Positions 22,640 through 34,605 of a stretch of DNA of 64,000 nucleotides are shown here, piece after piece. Position numbers and translations under genes: made by a program. The notes beneath the pieces were generated by a model, which was not told the DNA's origin, searched no databases, and saw only the letters and a program-made list of their open reading frames with translations. The DNA comes from Ashinkailepas kermadecensis. Lineage: Eukaryota > Arthropoda > Thecostraca > Neolepadidae. Position 1 is the stretch's first letter; every line of letters begins with the position of its first letter. The DNA lies in NCBI GenBank assembly GCA_034440615.1, contig JAOTOM010005127.1, positions 248,001-312,000 on the forward strand, given 5' to 3'.

Positions 22640-24295
22640 TGTTTAAATTGACTCAGCCCACATTGCAAACTTCCTGATGACCTGACCTGAAACAATTTGA
22701 CGTTGTCAAGCAAATTGGATAATGAGCTTATAATCCTTCTGCATGCATTCCAAGCTAAAAATTATGCCAGAATAGCATTTATATTACAAAATAGGAAATG
22801 TGACCAGAATGGAGCAAAATTCACCATGACCCCAGGTCGCTGACCTGACACATCAAACAAAATCCGAGATGCAAGTTTTGGAAACACTGCCCAATTGCAC
22901 TGAAGTAGCGAGCTGCATTCCATGAATGCTCAAACAACTTTGAGAGGTTTTGAGAGGGCTCTTTGCACTGAGCTAGGTCTATAATTTTACATCCCCTGAG
23001 GTGGAAACTTTAACTTCAGACGCAAACATGATCGTGGAAAGTCATGTGCCGCTGGTTTCCCCGGTCCATAAAACCCTAAAATCGGGCGGAAAACCGCCCA
23101 CTCCCGAGACAGGACGGTCTAGTGCACCACTCAGGATGTGGAGTCTATAAGGAAGGAAGCGCCCAGCCCCCCCCCCCCTCCAGAGACGGGACGGGGTACA
23201 GCACCACTCAGAATGTGGAGTCTATAAGGAAGGAAGAGCCCAGCGTTTCCATAGTGGTGTGATGAATGGCTGACAGAACAAAACATTTCCCAAAGAGAGG
23301 AAATAAATGAAACATTTGCAAGAAATACAAGAAACATTAACAATTTTGTTCATACTGGCGATGAAATAGCATGCTCTCAAAGATCTTTAAGCATCAAAAC
23401 CGGGAGTTGAATGGTCAAACGTTCATTTCGCAACCGGAAATTTGCCAGAGGCCATGCAAGAGTCAATGAGTGTGACACACGTCTCAGCAGGTCGCGGAGT
23501 CAACGCGTTCACAATCCAATAGTGATTGAAAGGTTGCGAGTTCTAGGCTCACTGGCGGCGTGATTTTTCCTCTCGCCACGTCCACGCCACAGTGGCGATG
23601 ATAATGTGCAAATCAGGTTAATGCGTAGCAAATGATGTCATTGTTCTTCGGCTTCGTTTTTGGAAAACAAACGACCGAAAGAACGTTCCGAAGCATACAC
23701 ACTTCTTCCCAGGATGCTCTTCCTTCTGTAGGACTATGCGACTTTGGTGGGAGCTTGCAATATAGACAGCTTTGTTGCCACAAGCTTCCTGGGCGCATGC
23801 TTCATGTTTCGAATATACCCAAAGCTCGATAGCAGCTGATGGTCTATTCATCGTCAAATTTTACGGGATGCAGGAAGATGTTTTCCTTAAGAGGAAATTA
23901 TTCCACTTCAACTGGGAACATGTACCATAAATGCATCTAGATGTACAGAACCGTGACATTTATAACTTCCCGTAACATTTCATAACTTTGCAAAGTGCTT
24001 CCTGTTGTTGTAGTACTGTCGGAGCTCGATGATCAGAGTTCCCTAATGCTCAATAGCATCGTTGATCATAATGTTAATGTGAATGTACTTTTAACATGTT
24101 TTGTTAGCACCTGTACCTTGAGCCGCAATGGAAACATTAACGTCATATTCATCCTGGGCCTTTCGAGAAGAATATTGGATCAATAACGCTCATACGTACT
24201 GCGAATATCATCAAGGAGTCTCCAAAAGCATCCTGAGGTTCGGTGCAACTGAGAATGCTAGAGGTCGGAAATGATATGCGTGAGGATTAGAAATG
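22640..24295. other. No gene; one 77-bp duplication
   Basis: At 23107-23257 a 77-bp unit occurs twice, with 'gcaccactca(g)' starts at 23124 and 23201 and the common phrase GTGGAGTCTATAAGGAAGGA. A C-run of about 15 lies at 23167-23180. Short frames near 23600-23860 on both strands are unassigned. Confidence 0.7.
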
Positions 24296-24296
24296 A

Positions 24297-24475
24297 AACA
24301 CCCTGGTATGTAGAGATTCACACCCTAAAAAGCTGCAGACATCCTGGTATGTAGACACTCACATCCTAAGCAGCTACAAACATACCGGTAAGTAGACACT
24401 CACATGCTAAAATGCTTGAAACACCCCCGTATGTAGAGACTGACATGCTAAAAACCACAAGCACTCCGGCCCACC
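24297..24475. repeat. 41-bp satellite, left block
   Basis: Four units of the type 'ccggtatgtagagactcaca' followed by 'tgctaaaaagctacaaacacc'. The same unit makes up the block at 27235-27775. The two blocks flank the LINE fragments between them. Confidence 0.92.
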
Positions 24476-24479
24476 TATG

Positions 24480-25310
24480 GAACATAAATGGGTCTGCCCG
24501 ATGGAATATAACAAAAATTCCCCCTGGACTCCTTTTACTGAATCCCTAGCCGCTCAAACCACCTCAAACCCACACCTCACACCACAGCAATTTGCAGACA
24601 TCATTCCCACCACAGCTCATCAACACATACCACACACAAAGCCAAAACATCAACAGGAACTTAGGATGCTTAATAACATTGGATGTTAGTGAAGAGGAAA
24701 GGGACTTAGGTGTGTTGGTTTCAAAAGATCTTAAAGCAGAAAAAAATGTATCTCAGCTAGGAACAGGGCACTCAGAATGCTGGGACTCATTAATGGAAGT
24801 GTGATATATAAGAGCAAGGAAGTCATGAAAAAAAACTATGTTTAGCATAAGTGCGACCCCACTTGGAATATTCTGTACAAGCATGGAGTCCCTACCTAGA
24901 AAAAGATATAGATATGTTAGAAAGAGTGCAGCGCAAATCAACTAGACTCATCAGTGGAATAGGTAACTTAGAATATGGAGAAAGGCTTGTGGCATTAGAT
25001 ATGTACTCACTCAAGTATAGGAGATTAAGGGGGACATGATTGAAATGTACAAAATTGTTAAAGGACTAGATTAGGTCAACTTGAATGGTGCTCTTCAGTT
25101 TAGAGTATAACATAGGAGTCATCAATTCAGGTTAGACAAGTTGAGGTGTAGGATAGTCAAACGACAACAGGTCTTCAGTCAAAGGGTTGTTGATCAGTGG
25201 AATAAGCTGCCTGCTAATGTTGTGGGGAGTTCCTCATTGAATGTATTTAAAAGTAGAGTGGACAAATATTTTAGACAGGAAATCTTGTTTTTGAGTTATA
25301 ATTTGTGATG
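24480..25310 (+). mobile_element. CR1/L2-like LINE, 3' part of ORF2, broken
   Basis: The 5' portion (24480-24660) is a short frame with LINE linker character (ESLAAQTTSNPHLTPQQFAD). From about 24680 the classic C-terminal LINE phrases appear in order across frames: EEERDLGVLVSKDLKAEKNV, RPHLEYSVQAWSPYLEKD, LERVQRKSTRLISGI and RLVALDMYSLKYRRLRG, then a region giving FRLDKLR, WNKLPANVV and SRVDKYF. This is the region after the RT core in CR1/L2-type elements. Stops at about 24832 and after 25036 and a frameshift show that it is dead. The RT core itself is missing. Confidence 0.85.
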
Positions 25311-25919
25311 GATGGGGTGAGATTTATGCTAAGTAAGTGTGCACGGCACAGACCCCGTTAAGCAGGTATGGATGCAGTTGGACAATTATTGGTAAGGCAT
25401 TCAATCCACATGTGTTACGAGGGATCAAGGGAATTGGGCTGGAAAGCTAGGGTAGATAGGCATTGATAGGTGTGTGGGATGTTGGTGGATGGTTTCCTAA
25501 GTATGTGGTGATGGTTGGGGTGATATTTTTTTACCAGGCTCATGGTATCTTCCATTTACAGACTAAACTTGATGGGCCCTTGGGTCTCTTATTAAGTCTA
25601 AACACTTTATAACATTATGTAGGGTGTACCTGGCAGTGGATTCAGCACCTTCCTTCAGTATTTGATACTGATGAGATTGGCTATGGTGGCACAATGGGGC
25701 ATGATTGGAGGAGTTCGTAATTGTTGAGGAGTGTGTTATGCAATAGCAAGTGAATGGTGCTAGATAGGCTGGGATATATAGTTCCCCAGGAACTTGAGAT
25801 AATGGATTGATTGGGGTGAGGACATGTATTTTTATAGTATCTTTTCTAGATAGGATTAACCCAGATGGGCCCCGGTGGCTCTTATTAAGCCTTAACACTT
25901 TATGACTGTATGACTTTAT
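25311..25919. other. Unassigned LINE-associated sequence
   Basis: No gene. The phrase 'gatgggccc..(g)gg.ctcttattaag.ctaacacttta' occurs at 25571 and 25865, in the same orientation, so a roughly 300-bp spaced repeat is present. The minus frame 25563-26045 has no recognised domain. Confidence 0.55.
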
Positions 25920-26770
25920 GAGAAACCCCGCCCGGCCCCCTGGTCGTACGACGAATGGCACCAGGCGGTCCGCGCTAGGGACCACGCCCGACACAGACAT
26001 GAACGACACCGCACAACAGAAACAGTCACAATATACAAACACCACAAAGCACTATGCAGACGTATCGTCAAAAAACGCAATAAAGAACACGGAGAATGAA
26101 AGAACATGAAGAACATGAAGAACAAACGCAATAAAGAGGAATACATTTTGCACTGAATTTAACAGAATCATCCCTCTTGGCGCAATTTGGACATATTTGA
26201 AAACTTTTCAACACCGACAAAGACCACCAATTAAAGCCGTATACCTCAGTCTGTTGTCATGGTTACACATAAACAACAAAACCATCGCAGACCTACCAAC
26301 CATCGCAGACATTTGCGTGCACAGCTATCATCTCATCATCATCATCACCACGCCAACTATACGCCCCGCCCCCAATCGCTCCCAATCGCACCTATACGCC
26401 CCGCCCCCAACCAGACATACACGGCCACAACTCTACAACACTATACTTACACTAGTAAGTCTAGTGTTGTACATGTGCATTCTTAGCAATTTCAGAAACA
26501 GGTATCACCAGCGTAGGATCCGATAATGTACACTACTCATTCTTCAAACACTTTTTCGACACAAACACTCCACTCCCCACATCTACAACACAGCTTGGAC
26601 AACCCACGCGTACCCTCAACCATGGTTACACACTCTTCTCGTACTCCAAACCAAACACTGACCCAACCCTCCGCGACTCATACCGTCCTATCGCTCTAAC
26701 CAGCTGGTCTCGCAAACTGTTTGAACGCTTTGTCAGCAAACCTCTCCTCTATATTATCCATGTTCGCTAA
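25920..26770 (+). mobile_element. Non-LTR retrotransposon fragment: EN-RT linker and start of RT
   Basis: A plus-strand frame near 25920-26100 reads a basic linker of the kind found between endonuclease and RT (WSYDEWHQAVRARDHARHRH, then HKALCRRIVKKRN). After degraded sequence, the segment 26630-26760 reads TLFSYSKPNTDP, then SYRPIALTSWSRKLFERFVS. This is the conserved RT opening 'P-x-x-KP-x-K-x-P-x-x-x-x-x-YRPIALTS-x-x-x-KL-x-E'. It ends abruptly after that. It is a different element from the CR1-like fragment upstream, being closer to Jockey/I-type. Confidence 0.75.
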
Positions 26771-27234
26771 AGTGTATGATGTCTTTGAAATGTTTACACA
26801 ACCTTGGTGCTGCCGAGACACCAACCCATCCCGTACACCTCACACCCCCTACAGGCACACTGAAGGGAAACACTAAACACTGATAAAAGGAGAAAAAAAT
26901 GCACCGTCCGCACTGGCCAATCTGCGCCCCAATCTGTGGTCTTCGACCAATTCTACCACTTCAACTCTAGTGCAACTCCGCTCAGATCTGTTCATCTCTG
27001 CTCTCATCTGCCTTCTTCTACCCTCATCTACCTTCAAGACGTCATTCAGCTGTATCACCGTCAATGATTTGCCAGTGAGCTATACTATTCCTTCCACGTC
27101 CACTCTCCTTACCCCGCTATTCCTTACGCCACTTTACTCTACCTGTAACACTTACACACACGTAGACACGGAAAAGCCGACATCACCAACACGTTGGCAG
27201 GGGGAAAATTCACCCACAGAGAGGTCAGGCTCAC
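26771..27234. other. No gene identified
   Basis: A 152-residue plus frame (26970-27428) begins here and runs into the 41-bp array. Its first part is hydrophobic and then Thr/Pro-rich, with no recognised domain, and its second part is the satellite translated. Confidence 0.55.
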
Positions 27235-27775
27235 ACCCTAAAAAACCACAGACACCCAGGTACGTAGAGACATACATGCAAAAAGCCACAAACACTCCGG
27301 TATGTAAAAACACACCTGCTAAAAACCCACAAGCACCCAGGTTCGTGGAGACTCACATTAAAAAACTACACACACCCCGGTATGTAGAGACTCACATTCA
27401 AAAAAGCTACACATACCCCGGTACGTAGAGACCCACATGCAAAAAAAATTACCCACACCCTGGTATGTAGAGACTCATACGCTAAAAAGCAACAAACACC
27501 CCGGCATGTAGAGACTCACACTCTAAAAATCTACAAAGACCCCGGTAGGTAGAGACTCACACGCTAAAAAGCTACAAACGTACCGGTATGTAGACTCACA
27601 CGTTGAAATGCTACAAACGTACCGGTAGGTAGAGACTCAGGCTAAAAAGCTACAAGCATCCCGGTATGTAGGGAGTCACAGGCTAAGAAGCTACAAACAC
27701 CTCGGTATGTAGAGATTCACATGCAAAAAGTATGCAAACATCCAGGCACATAGAGACTCACATGCAGCATAAACC
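27235..27775. repeat. 41-bp satellite, right block
   Basis: About 13 units of 'ccggtatgtagagactcaca' plus '(t/c)gctaaaaagctacaaacacc', period 40-42 bp. The sequence and orientation match the block at 24297-24475. Confidence 0.95.
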
Positions 27776-27841
27776 TAACTGAGAATTCAACATTCGTTGT
27801 GACCGCACACTGAAACCCGGAAAACGCTGAACTGATTTCCT

Positions 27842-28055
27842 TAACTTCAACGCTTAACTTCCCCATGATAAAAACAGCAATCACACCAATACATTGGTCA
27901 CCAACGTCCGGCGGCGTGTGACTACTTGCTTACCACATTGTCGACTGGTAACTTCAACGCTTAACTTCACCCATGATAAAAACAGCAATCACACCAATAC
28001 ATTGGTCACCAACGCCAGCGGCGTGTGACTACTTGCTTACCACATTGTCGACTGG
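27842..28055. repeat. 107-bp direct duplication
   Basis: Copies at 27842-27948 and 27949-28055 differ at only a few positions (ttcccc against ttcaccc, gtccggcgg against gccagcgg). The high identity suggests a recent event. Confidence 0.97.
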
Positions 28056-29040
28056 TAGCCGGGTGATCACAGTTGCAGTCACGCAATGCCGAGGTGCCTA
28101 CGTCAGAGCGGGGGCACGACTGAGCCCCTTCCCTTGCTGATGAGGACATGGAAGGTTCGAGAACTATGCCGCCACACAATGGCAGCGCCCTGGTGGGTTC
28201 CCTCGGAAGTCGAACCTGGAGGGGTGAAACTTTCCAATTCGTGGTTTGAAGCGTCGGCAGCTCCCTCTTTAGAAGGGACTATTTTTAGCCTTTTAGCCGT
28301 CAATTCTTTCACAAGGTGCGAAGGGCATCTTCAGGTGTCCCGACCGGGAGGAAGAGGGGGGGTGAATGGGGGACGCGAGGGTTGCATGCGACCACTGTTC
28401 GCCTGGGACTCTCAACAAGTTGAGAAGAAGAAATAAGTTGTCTCTTGTCAGCCATTCCAGTATGGCGTTATCTGCGTATTCAGTCACCCCTGCTTGCATG
28501 ACAGGTTTCGTTCGCTTACTGTCTGTAGCGTGGGACTGTGTTTGTCTGTTCATCAGGGCGTGGTTGTGTTGTGTGGATATACTACGTGTACGTCACAACA
28601 TTCCTGCTGAAACCAACCTGCCGGTAGGTCAGATGTCTTCGAATTTATTTGGAATTTCTTCTCAAGCATTCTGACTGTGTTGCGAGAGAGTTGCACCCTC
28701 ACAGCCCTTGCTAGGCTACCATCTGAGGAATCCTGGCTCCCCTCAGTAAGACATACCATCGGAGGAAACCTGGCTCCCCATCAGCACGACAATAGGGTAT
28801 GTTCTGACTGAGGAGCACACCAGTGAGTGGGTCTCACCTCCCCTTTCATCCCCCGCTAACACGCTGGAAGGGACTCGTGACTTGCCCTCACTTGTGCCCG
28901 GCATCTTGCCTCCTTGAGTGCTAGAGGGATGTTGCAAACGTCTAGCGTTACGAAGCGAACAATGTCGGCGATATGAAACAAAAACCATCATGCTGCAGCT
29001 GGTATAAACCACCACTGGATCCATTGATATACAATTCTTA
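28056..29040. other. Unassigned; one 116-residue frame
   Basis: The plus frame 28086-28436 (MPRCLRQSGGTTEPLP at the start) has mixed composition and no domain I recognise. It could be a decayed transposon or a gene fragment. I call no gene. Confidence 0.45.
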
Positions 29041-29795
29041 TTCTTCGTTTTCATCGTTTTTTTCGTCGGTTTACTCGGTTCCTTCCTCTTTTTTCTCAGT
29101 ATATTCCTCGGTTTACTCGGTTTATTTCTCAGTCTACTCGGTTTATTCCTCGGTCTACTCGGTTTATTCCTCGGTTCACTCGATTCCTTCCTCGGTTTTC
29201 TCGGTTTATTCCTCGGTTTTCTCGATTTATTCATCGGTTTTATCGGTGTATTCCTCGGTTTACATGGGTTATTGCTTGGTTTACTCGGTTTATTCGGTAG
29301 TCTACTCGGCTTATCCTCGGTTTTCTCGGTTCCTACCGCGGTTTCTTGGTTCCTACTTGGGGTTTCTCGGTTTATTCCTCGATTTACTCGGTTTATTCAA
29401 TGGTATACCCGGTTTCTTCATGGATCTACTTGGTTTATTCCCCTGCGTATTACTCGAAGAGTAATGCGTAGTTGCTTTACTCTTCGATGGAATCGGTTTA
29501 TTCCTCGGATTATCCGCTGCATTCCTCGGATTACCTGGATTACTGCTCGCTTTAGTTGGTTTATTCCTCGGTCTATTCGATAAATTCCTAGGGTTACTCA
29601 TTCTATAATTCAGTTTATTCGGTTTCTGCCTCGGTTTACTCGGCGTATTCCTCGGTTTAATCAGTGTATTCCTCGGGTTGCTCGGTTTATTCAACGGTTT
29701 ACTCGGCTTATTCCTCAAGTTACTCGGTATATTTCTGGATTTACTCGGTTTAATCCTCGGTTCACTCGGTATATTACTGGGGTTACTCGGTTAAT
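29040..29795. repeat. 21-bp-type satellite (TCGGTTTATTCCTCGGTTTAC)n
   Basis: The array alternates 'tcggtttattcc' and 'tcggtttac' blocks for about 750 bp, with unit drift. Plus frames read Ser-Val-Tyr repeats and minus frames read Lys-Pro-Arg-Asn repeats (NKPSKPRNK). Both are artefacts of the same array. Confidence 0.93.
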
Positions 29796-29827
29796 GAATC
29801 GGTTTATCGGCTTTTTGCTCCACGGTG

Positions 29828-29907
29828 CTTCGTCCTAGTTTGACCTACTTCGTCCTAGTTTGACCTCCTTCGTCCTAGTTTGACCTCCTTCGTCCTAGTT
29901 TGACCTC
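29828..29907. repeat. 20-bp tandem repeat, 4 copies
   Basis: CTTCGTCCTAGTTTGACCTC recurs four times with one internal variant (cctac). Confidence 0.97.
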
Positions 29908-31045
29908 CAGTACCAGATGTTGTTTAAAAAAGAAACTTAGTTTCCTTACTTGAATCATGATCTGTGTAAAAACAACAAACCATATGAGTTACAAATATTC
30001 AACATAACATCCTTCAGTACTTTGGGCACTGACGATGTAGAATATCTTACATCTGTTTTACCATGTTCCATTGGCTCTCATGGCAAGCCATAAACCAACA
30101 CATGTACAATAATGCATAGGGCGTAGACTAGATATTATCAGATCCTATTGCGCGAAGCATGCAAGGAGAGCCTCCACCAGTAGGTGTTGTTTCATGAAAA
30201 TTATTGGTGGGGGACAAAGTGCTACAAGATTGATGGAAGTATAAAATCTGGCTGTTTCGCACACGCACCGTAGGAGGGTGCGGATGTGGGGGAGGGGGTC
30301 GGGGGCGGGGGTGGAATCGGCCACGTGTCCTGTAGTTTGTTTTGCATTATCTCATAAAAGGGCGGCGATACTGTTATGCAATCTTTTGACTTTGTTAAAA
30401 ATCGATAAGGGCATCATATGTAACACAAAATCGAAATGGGGTGGAATGAAGCAGGAGTCGTGAGCGATGTAAAAAGGAATATCGATCCACGTCTCATAAC
30501 GTTTCTAAACTCAAGTAGCAAAACAAATGCTGTCGATATTGAATTGGGCCCCTCGTTACAAACGCCAAACGAAAGCCTTGCAGATGCGCATTTGCTACCT
30601 GTATTATCACAGACCCACACTTGCTATGTGGACTATCAATGTTGAAGTCGTACGGAGGGTGTGAGACTACACAACCATCTAGGAAAAGTAGCTAGTACAC
30701 ATCGGCCGGGGAAAAGCAATGCTGGGAACAAAACCTGGCTACGTGCGGGTAAGCGTGGTTTCTGCGAACGAGAAGGCCGGAATAACAGCAAGTAAGTGCA
30801 GTACAAGGCATCAAGTGTGCACTACTCTCTGCCTGGCTGTGTGATTATACTCTCTGCCTGGCAGACTGCCTGGCAGACTGATTATACTCTCTGCCTGGCT
30901 CTCTGATTCGCTGATATCACGGAATTAACATGGCTATAGTTTATCGTGTAATAAACGCAATGCATGTATAACATTTTGCTGCTACCGTGATATTGTGCTG
31001 GTCTCTGTAGCTGTCCTAAGAAGTATCCATTTCTGATGTCTCTCC
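29908..31045. other. No gene identified
   Basis: The plus frame 30436-30645 (69 residues, GVVSDVKRNIDPRLITFL) looks protein-like but has no family I recognise. At 30826-30905 'tctctgcctggc' and 'gcctggcagact' are repeated several times. Confidence 0.5.
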
Positions 31046-31059
31046 GTCATATACGTCAT

Positions 31060-31072
31060 ATATATTATATAT

Positions 31073-31136
<64 letters not shown>
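31060..31136. repeat. (TA)n microsatellite
   Basis: Almost pure TA dinucleotides of about 75 bp, with a few TTATA interruptions at the 5' side. Confidence 0.97.
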
Positions 31137-31138
<2 letters not shown>

Positions 31139-31470
31139 GTGGTAAAATACGTATGCGACACCGCGCCTCATTGACGTACCTGCCTTCGAAATAGGGAAGG
31201 CTGTCGTTGTAGTCCCCAATATTTTACCCAACACAACATTTTAACGTCCACGGCGCAGCGGCCCTGCCAGCAGCGGAGACTCCTGCCAGGTTCGCACTCG
31301 GGAATTGTCATGGGGGCACTTGTCTGAAGGGGCGCCATTTCTTCGAAGGGGCGCCACTGCGAAAGTTCTTTGAGGCAGCAGCGGACATGGCGGTGGCATT
31401 GAAGGCATGTGCCCCCATTTAAATTGGTGACCCTTCGGCCGGGAAGACGCTCCACTCCGGGAAACCTCGA

Positions 31471-31757
31471 GTGCATCCCCATCACATTTGTTTTGCCAGA
31501 GGCGCCCCTCTCAGAGGAAAATGGGTCCGTTCAGTGTGCTCAAGTGCATCCCCCTCGAATTATTCACCTAGAGGCGCTCCTTGAAAGGAAAAGGCCCCAA
31601 TCAGCGTGTTTTAGTGAACTCCCTCTAATTTTTCAGCCAGAGGCGCACCTTGGAAGGTGAAGGTGAACCTCCGTAAAGGCCCGAGTACACCCCAATCTTC
31701 AAATTTTTCAGCTGGAGGCACCCCTCCGGAGACCAAGTTGCCCTCATGACAATTTCT
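31471..31757. repeat. About 71-bp imperfect tandem repeat, 4 copies
   Basis: Units start at 31471, 31544, 31614 and 31685. Each has 'gtgcatcccc', a T-rich block, 'ccagaggcgc(c/a)cct' and 'gga(a)aa'. Similarity is about three quarters by eye, so it is old. Confidence 0.85.
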
Positions 31758-32029
31758 GAGCTGGCTCCTGCCTGCAGGGGTGTCTTCTTCTTCCGAGGGG
31801 AGCTATGACCGAGAAATTCGAGGGGGTCCATTCGATCACCCTTTGCTCTCGGTGTGGGCTTCTGACTAATTGTTTGTTTGTTTATTGGGTAGTTCACGAC
31901 GCACTTTATGCACATTCAGGTAGGTTATGGCGCCGCCCACACTGTTTCGCCGGGCTTCTGACTACAAAAAAAAATATATGCGGCATTAACTCGAGCCTTC
32001 CCGGATGGCCGCCTTTTCCGCATGCCCCC

Positions 32030-32290
32030 AGCCCCCTGAATCTGCCCCCGACTGCTGCATCTGCAAGCCAGCAGCTGGCCGCGTTCAGGCTATCACAGTT
32101 CTCTCCTTTCTCCGGAGAAGACAGACCTCTAGCCGACACAGACGAACTGTGAGTTTCGGGTGTCTGGAATTCAAGAAGACAGCACCAAGTTCGGCTTGCT
32201 GGTGGCAAGCATTTCTGTATCGATCACCACGCAGGTGCGGATCAATATTATCACGGCCCAGACGCCCAGTTTCATGGCACTGATTGACGA
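32030..32290 (+). pseudogene. Gag-like relic of an LTR retrotransposon (tentative)
   Basis: The plus strand reads FRLSQFSPFSGEDRPLADTD to a stop near 32150. After a frame change it reads FRVSGIQEDSTKF, then LLVASI, and later TAQTPSFMALIDDLRR before a stop at 32289. The order 'P-F-S-P-E...L/WF...F-x-x-x-GI-x-x-D-x-TKF-x-x-x-V-x-x-L' is reminiscent of gag proteins of Ty3-type retrotransposons of arthropods. It is frameshifted and has no pol downstream, so it is a dead fragment at best. Confidence 0.4.
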
Positions 32291-32752
32291 CTTGAGGCGT
32301 TGACCTTGTTGACCTTCGTGGACCTTATTGACGTGGTGGCTGACGCCGAAAACCGAAAGTTGGCCCCTTCCCCCAACCGGTGGGCTAGATCCGCCAGTGG
32401 CAGTGGTAACTACAGTAGTGTCGCCTAGCTATCTGTAACTGACAGTGGTAACTACAGTAGTGTCACGTAATTGCACCTGGCGAGGTGACTATCTGACGGG
32501 CTACCAGGTCACGACACCGTCACCCGCCGCCTACCTGCTATGATCTGCCAGTCTGCGCCTGCTGTACCGCAGTCATGGCGACAGCACCTCAGCATGCAGT
32601 GCAGTCTTCCGAGTATGTGATGCTGAAGAGATTGGTCGTGATAACACGGTGGAATCGATGTCCTCTTCGGAACTAAGGAAATAGCATTGATTGCTGGTTT
32701 CAGCCTCCTAGTTGCTCTTCTCATAGTATATTCCCGTGATGAGGTTAACCTA
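32291..32752. other. No gene; short local repeats
   Basis: GTGGTAACTACAGTAGTGTC occurs twice (about 32404 and 32445). No other structure is seen. Confidence 0.6.
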
Positions 32753-32917
32753 GATGGGTCCCTGCGGCGTTTGTTAAGCCACACACCTGTGTGACCGCTA
32801 TGACCCGGATGGGTCCCTGCGGCGTTTGTTAAGCCACACACCTGTATGACCGCTATGACCCGGATGGGTCCCTGCGACGTTTGTTAAGCCACACACCTGT
32901 ATGACCGCTATGACCCG
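32753..32917. repeat. 55-bp tandem repeat, 3 copies
   Basis: Units begin GATGGGTCCCTGCG at 32753, 32808 and 32863 and are nearly identical. A related phrase (gatgggccc...cttattaag) occurs at 25571 and 25865. Confidence 0.97.
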
Positions 32918-33297
32918 GATGACGCCTTATACTGGCTGCAGTCTATGGCAGCCACCGCCATTGTCGCCATGCGCCACGTAGAGTGATTTCACGGGCTGAT
33001 GATTTACCTGGACGTTTGGTAGCCATTGCTGTATGCTGGAAGGTGCGTGTTAAGCTCACATGCAGTATGCTATTCCGTGGTCCTATCAGATGATCACGAC
33101 CTCCTCTTATATATACATGTGAGAGTGATTGGGTGATATTTACAAACGAATTGATGTGGATATTTTTGCAGTTGTAATTGTAGCCTGTGTATGTGAGGGA
33201 AACGTACAGAATAAATGGCATGCAATAGATAACCACCAAGTCCAATCCATGGCTGGCATCTACCTTGACCGGTGTGCTGTCGAACGTGTATAAGCCA

Positions 33298-33530
33298 GGG
33301 TAGGTCGTTAGCACCCCGTAGGAGAGGATTATCCCAGAAGTGCCCATGAGTGTTGAGGGAGCTCCCTGTCCAGTGCGATAGAAGGTCGCTGGCGCCCTGC
33401 TGCCAGAGGATTATCACCGCCGGGACACTTGAGTAAAGAGGGCCCCTCCTACGATAGAAGGTCGCTGGCGCCCCGCTGCCAGAGGATTATCACCACCGGG
33501 ACACTTGAATGATGAGGGGGTCCCTGTCCA
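33298..33530. repeat. 76-bp tandem repeat, about 3 copies
   Basis: 'Gatagaaggtcgctggcgcc' starts at 33377 and 33453. A diverged earlier unit lies at about 33301. Each contains 'gaggattatc' and 'cagt(g/a)cgat'. Confidence 0.9.
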
Positions 33531-33628
33531 GTACGATGGAGCAGTAATCCTGTCATGAGTATGGTGTGGTATGAGTAATTGCGATTGTCATTTCCACATG
33601 ATGCTTGTCTGACAGTTTGGATGGCACT

Positions 33629-33733
33629 CCCTCGACTGAGATCCACACCTCCCTCCCCATTGGTACTGATGTCCTTAGACGGCCCTCTCTCGACTGAGTT
33701 CCACACCTCCCTCCCCATTGGTACTGATGTCCT
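33629..33733. repeat. 54-bp direct duplication
   Basis: CCACACCTCCCTCCCCATTG followed by GTACTGATGTCCT occurs twice, at about 33642 and 33696. Confidence 0.95.
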
Positions 33734-33796
33734 ATCACGTGTGGGGATCGCGATCGGCGATGTTTGTCGGTGCTGTGACGGACAGACACGCAGCTG

Positions 33797-34370
33797 TCCC
33801 CGGAGCTGGGACCGAACTGTCCACGGAGCTGGGCCCAAACTGTCCACGGAGCTGGGCACGAACTGTCCACGGAGCTGGGCCCGAACTGTCCACGGAGCTG
33901 GGCCCGAACTGTCCACGGAGCTGGGCCCGAACTGTCCACGGAGCTGGGCCCGAACTGTACACGGAGCTGGGCTCGAACTGTCCACGGAGCTGGGCCCGAA
34001 CTGTCCACGGAGCTGGGCCCGAACTGTCCACGGAGCTGGGCCCGAACTGTCCACGGAGCTGGGCACGAACTGTCCACGGAGCTGGGCCCGAACTGTCCAC
34101 GGAGCTGGGCCCGAACTGTCCACGGAGCTGCGCACGAACTGTCCACGGAGCTGGGCCCGAACTGTCCACGGAGCTGGGCCCGAACTGTCCACGGAGCTGG
34201 GCCCGAACTGTCCACGGAGCTGGGCCCGTGCTGGCCACGGAGCTGGGCACGAATTGTCCACGGAGCTGGGCCCGAACTGCCCACGGAGCTGGGCCCGAAC
34301 TGTCCACGGAGCTGGGCCCGTGCTGTCCACGGAGCTGCGCACGAACTGTCCACGGAGCTGCGTACGAAGC
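33797..34370. repeat. 23-bp satellite (ACTGTCCACGGAGCTGGGCCCGA)n
   Basis: About 25 units with exact 23-bp steps (for example 33841 to 33864). Variants are gggcac, tgcgcac and gtgctgg. Since 23 is not a multiple of three, every frame passes through all three phases. The product is a 23-residue repeat (for example TELGPNCPRSWARTVHGAGP), identical in each plus frame. Long frames on both strands follow from the unit lacking stops. They are not evidence of protein. Confidence 0.97.
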
Positions 34371-34605
34371 CGTCTGTTTTATTCGCAGGCGGGAGCGACT
34401 AGTACGTTTTAGATGTGCGCTGTTGTTGTAATGCATTTAATCGTACCGAAAACAGAAAAATATACAATATCGTTCTCCTGACTGTGATATTGCTCGCGAT
34501 GTTCCTTCCTTTTCGTACCACCGTTTTTTTTCTTCACCTCAGCTAAATACATATGCACTGACACACCTCATACACAAATCAGCATTACGTAGGACAAAAG
34601 CGTTG
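34371..34605. other. No gene identified
   Basis: AT-rich spacer between the 23-bp array and the candidate terminal exon. No structure seen. Confidence 0.6.
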
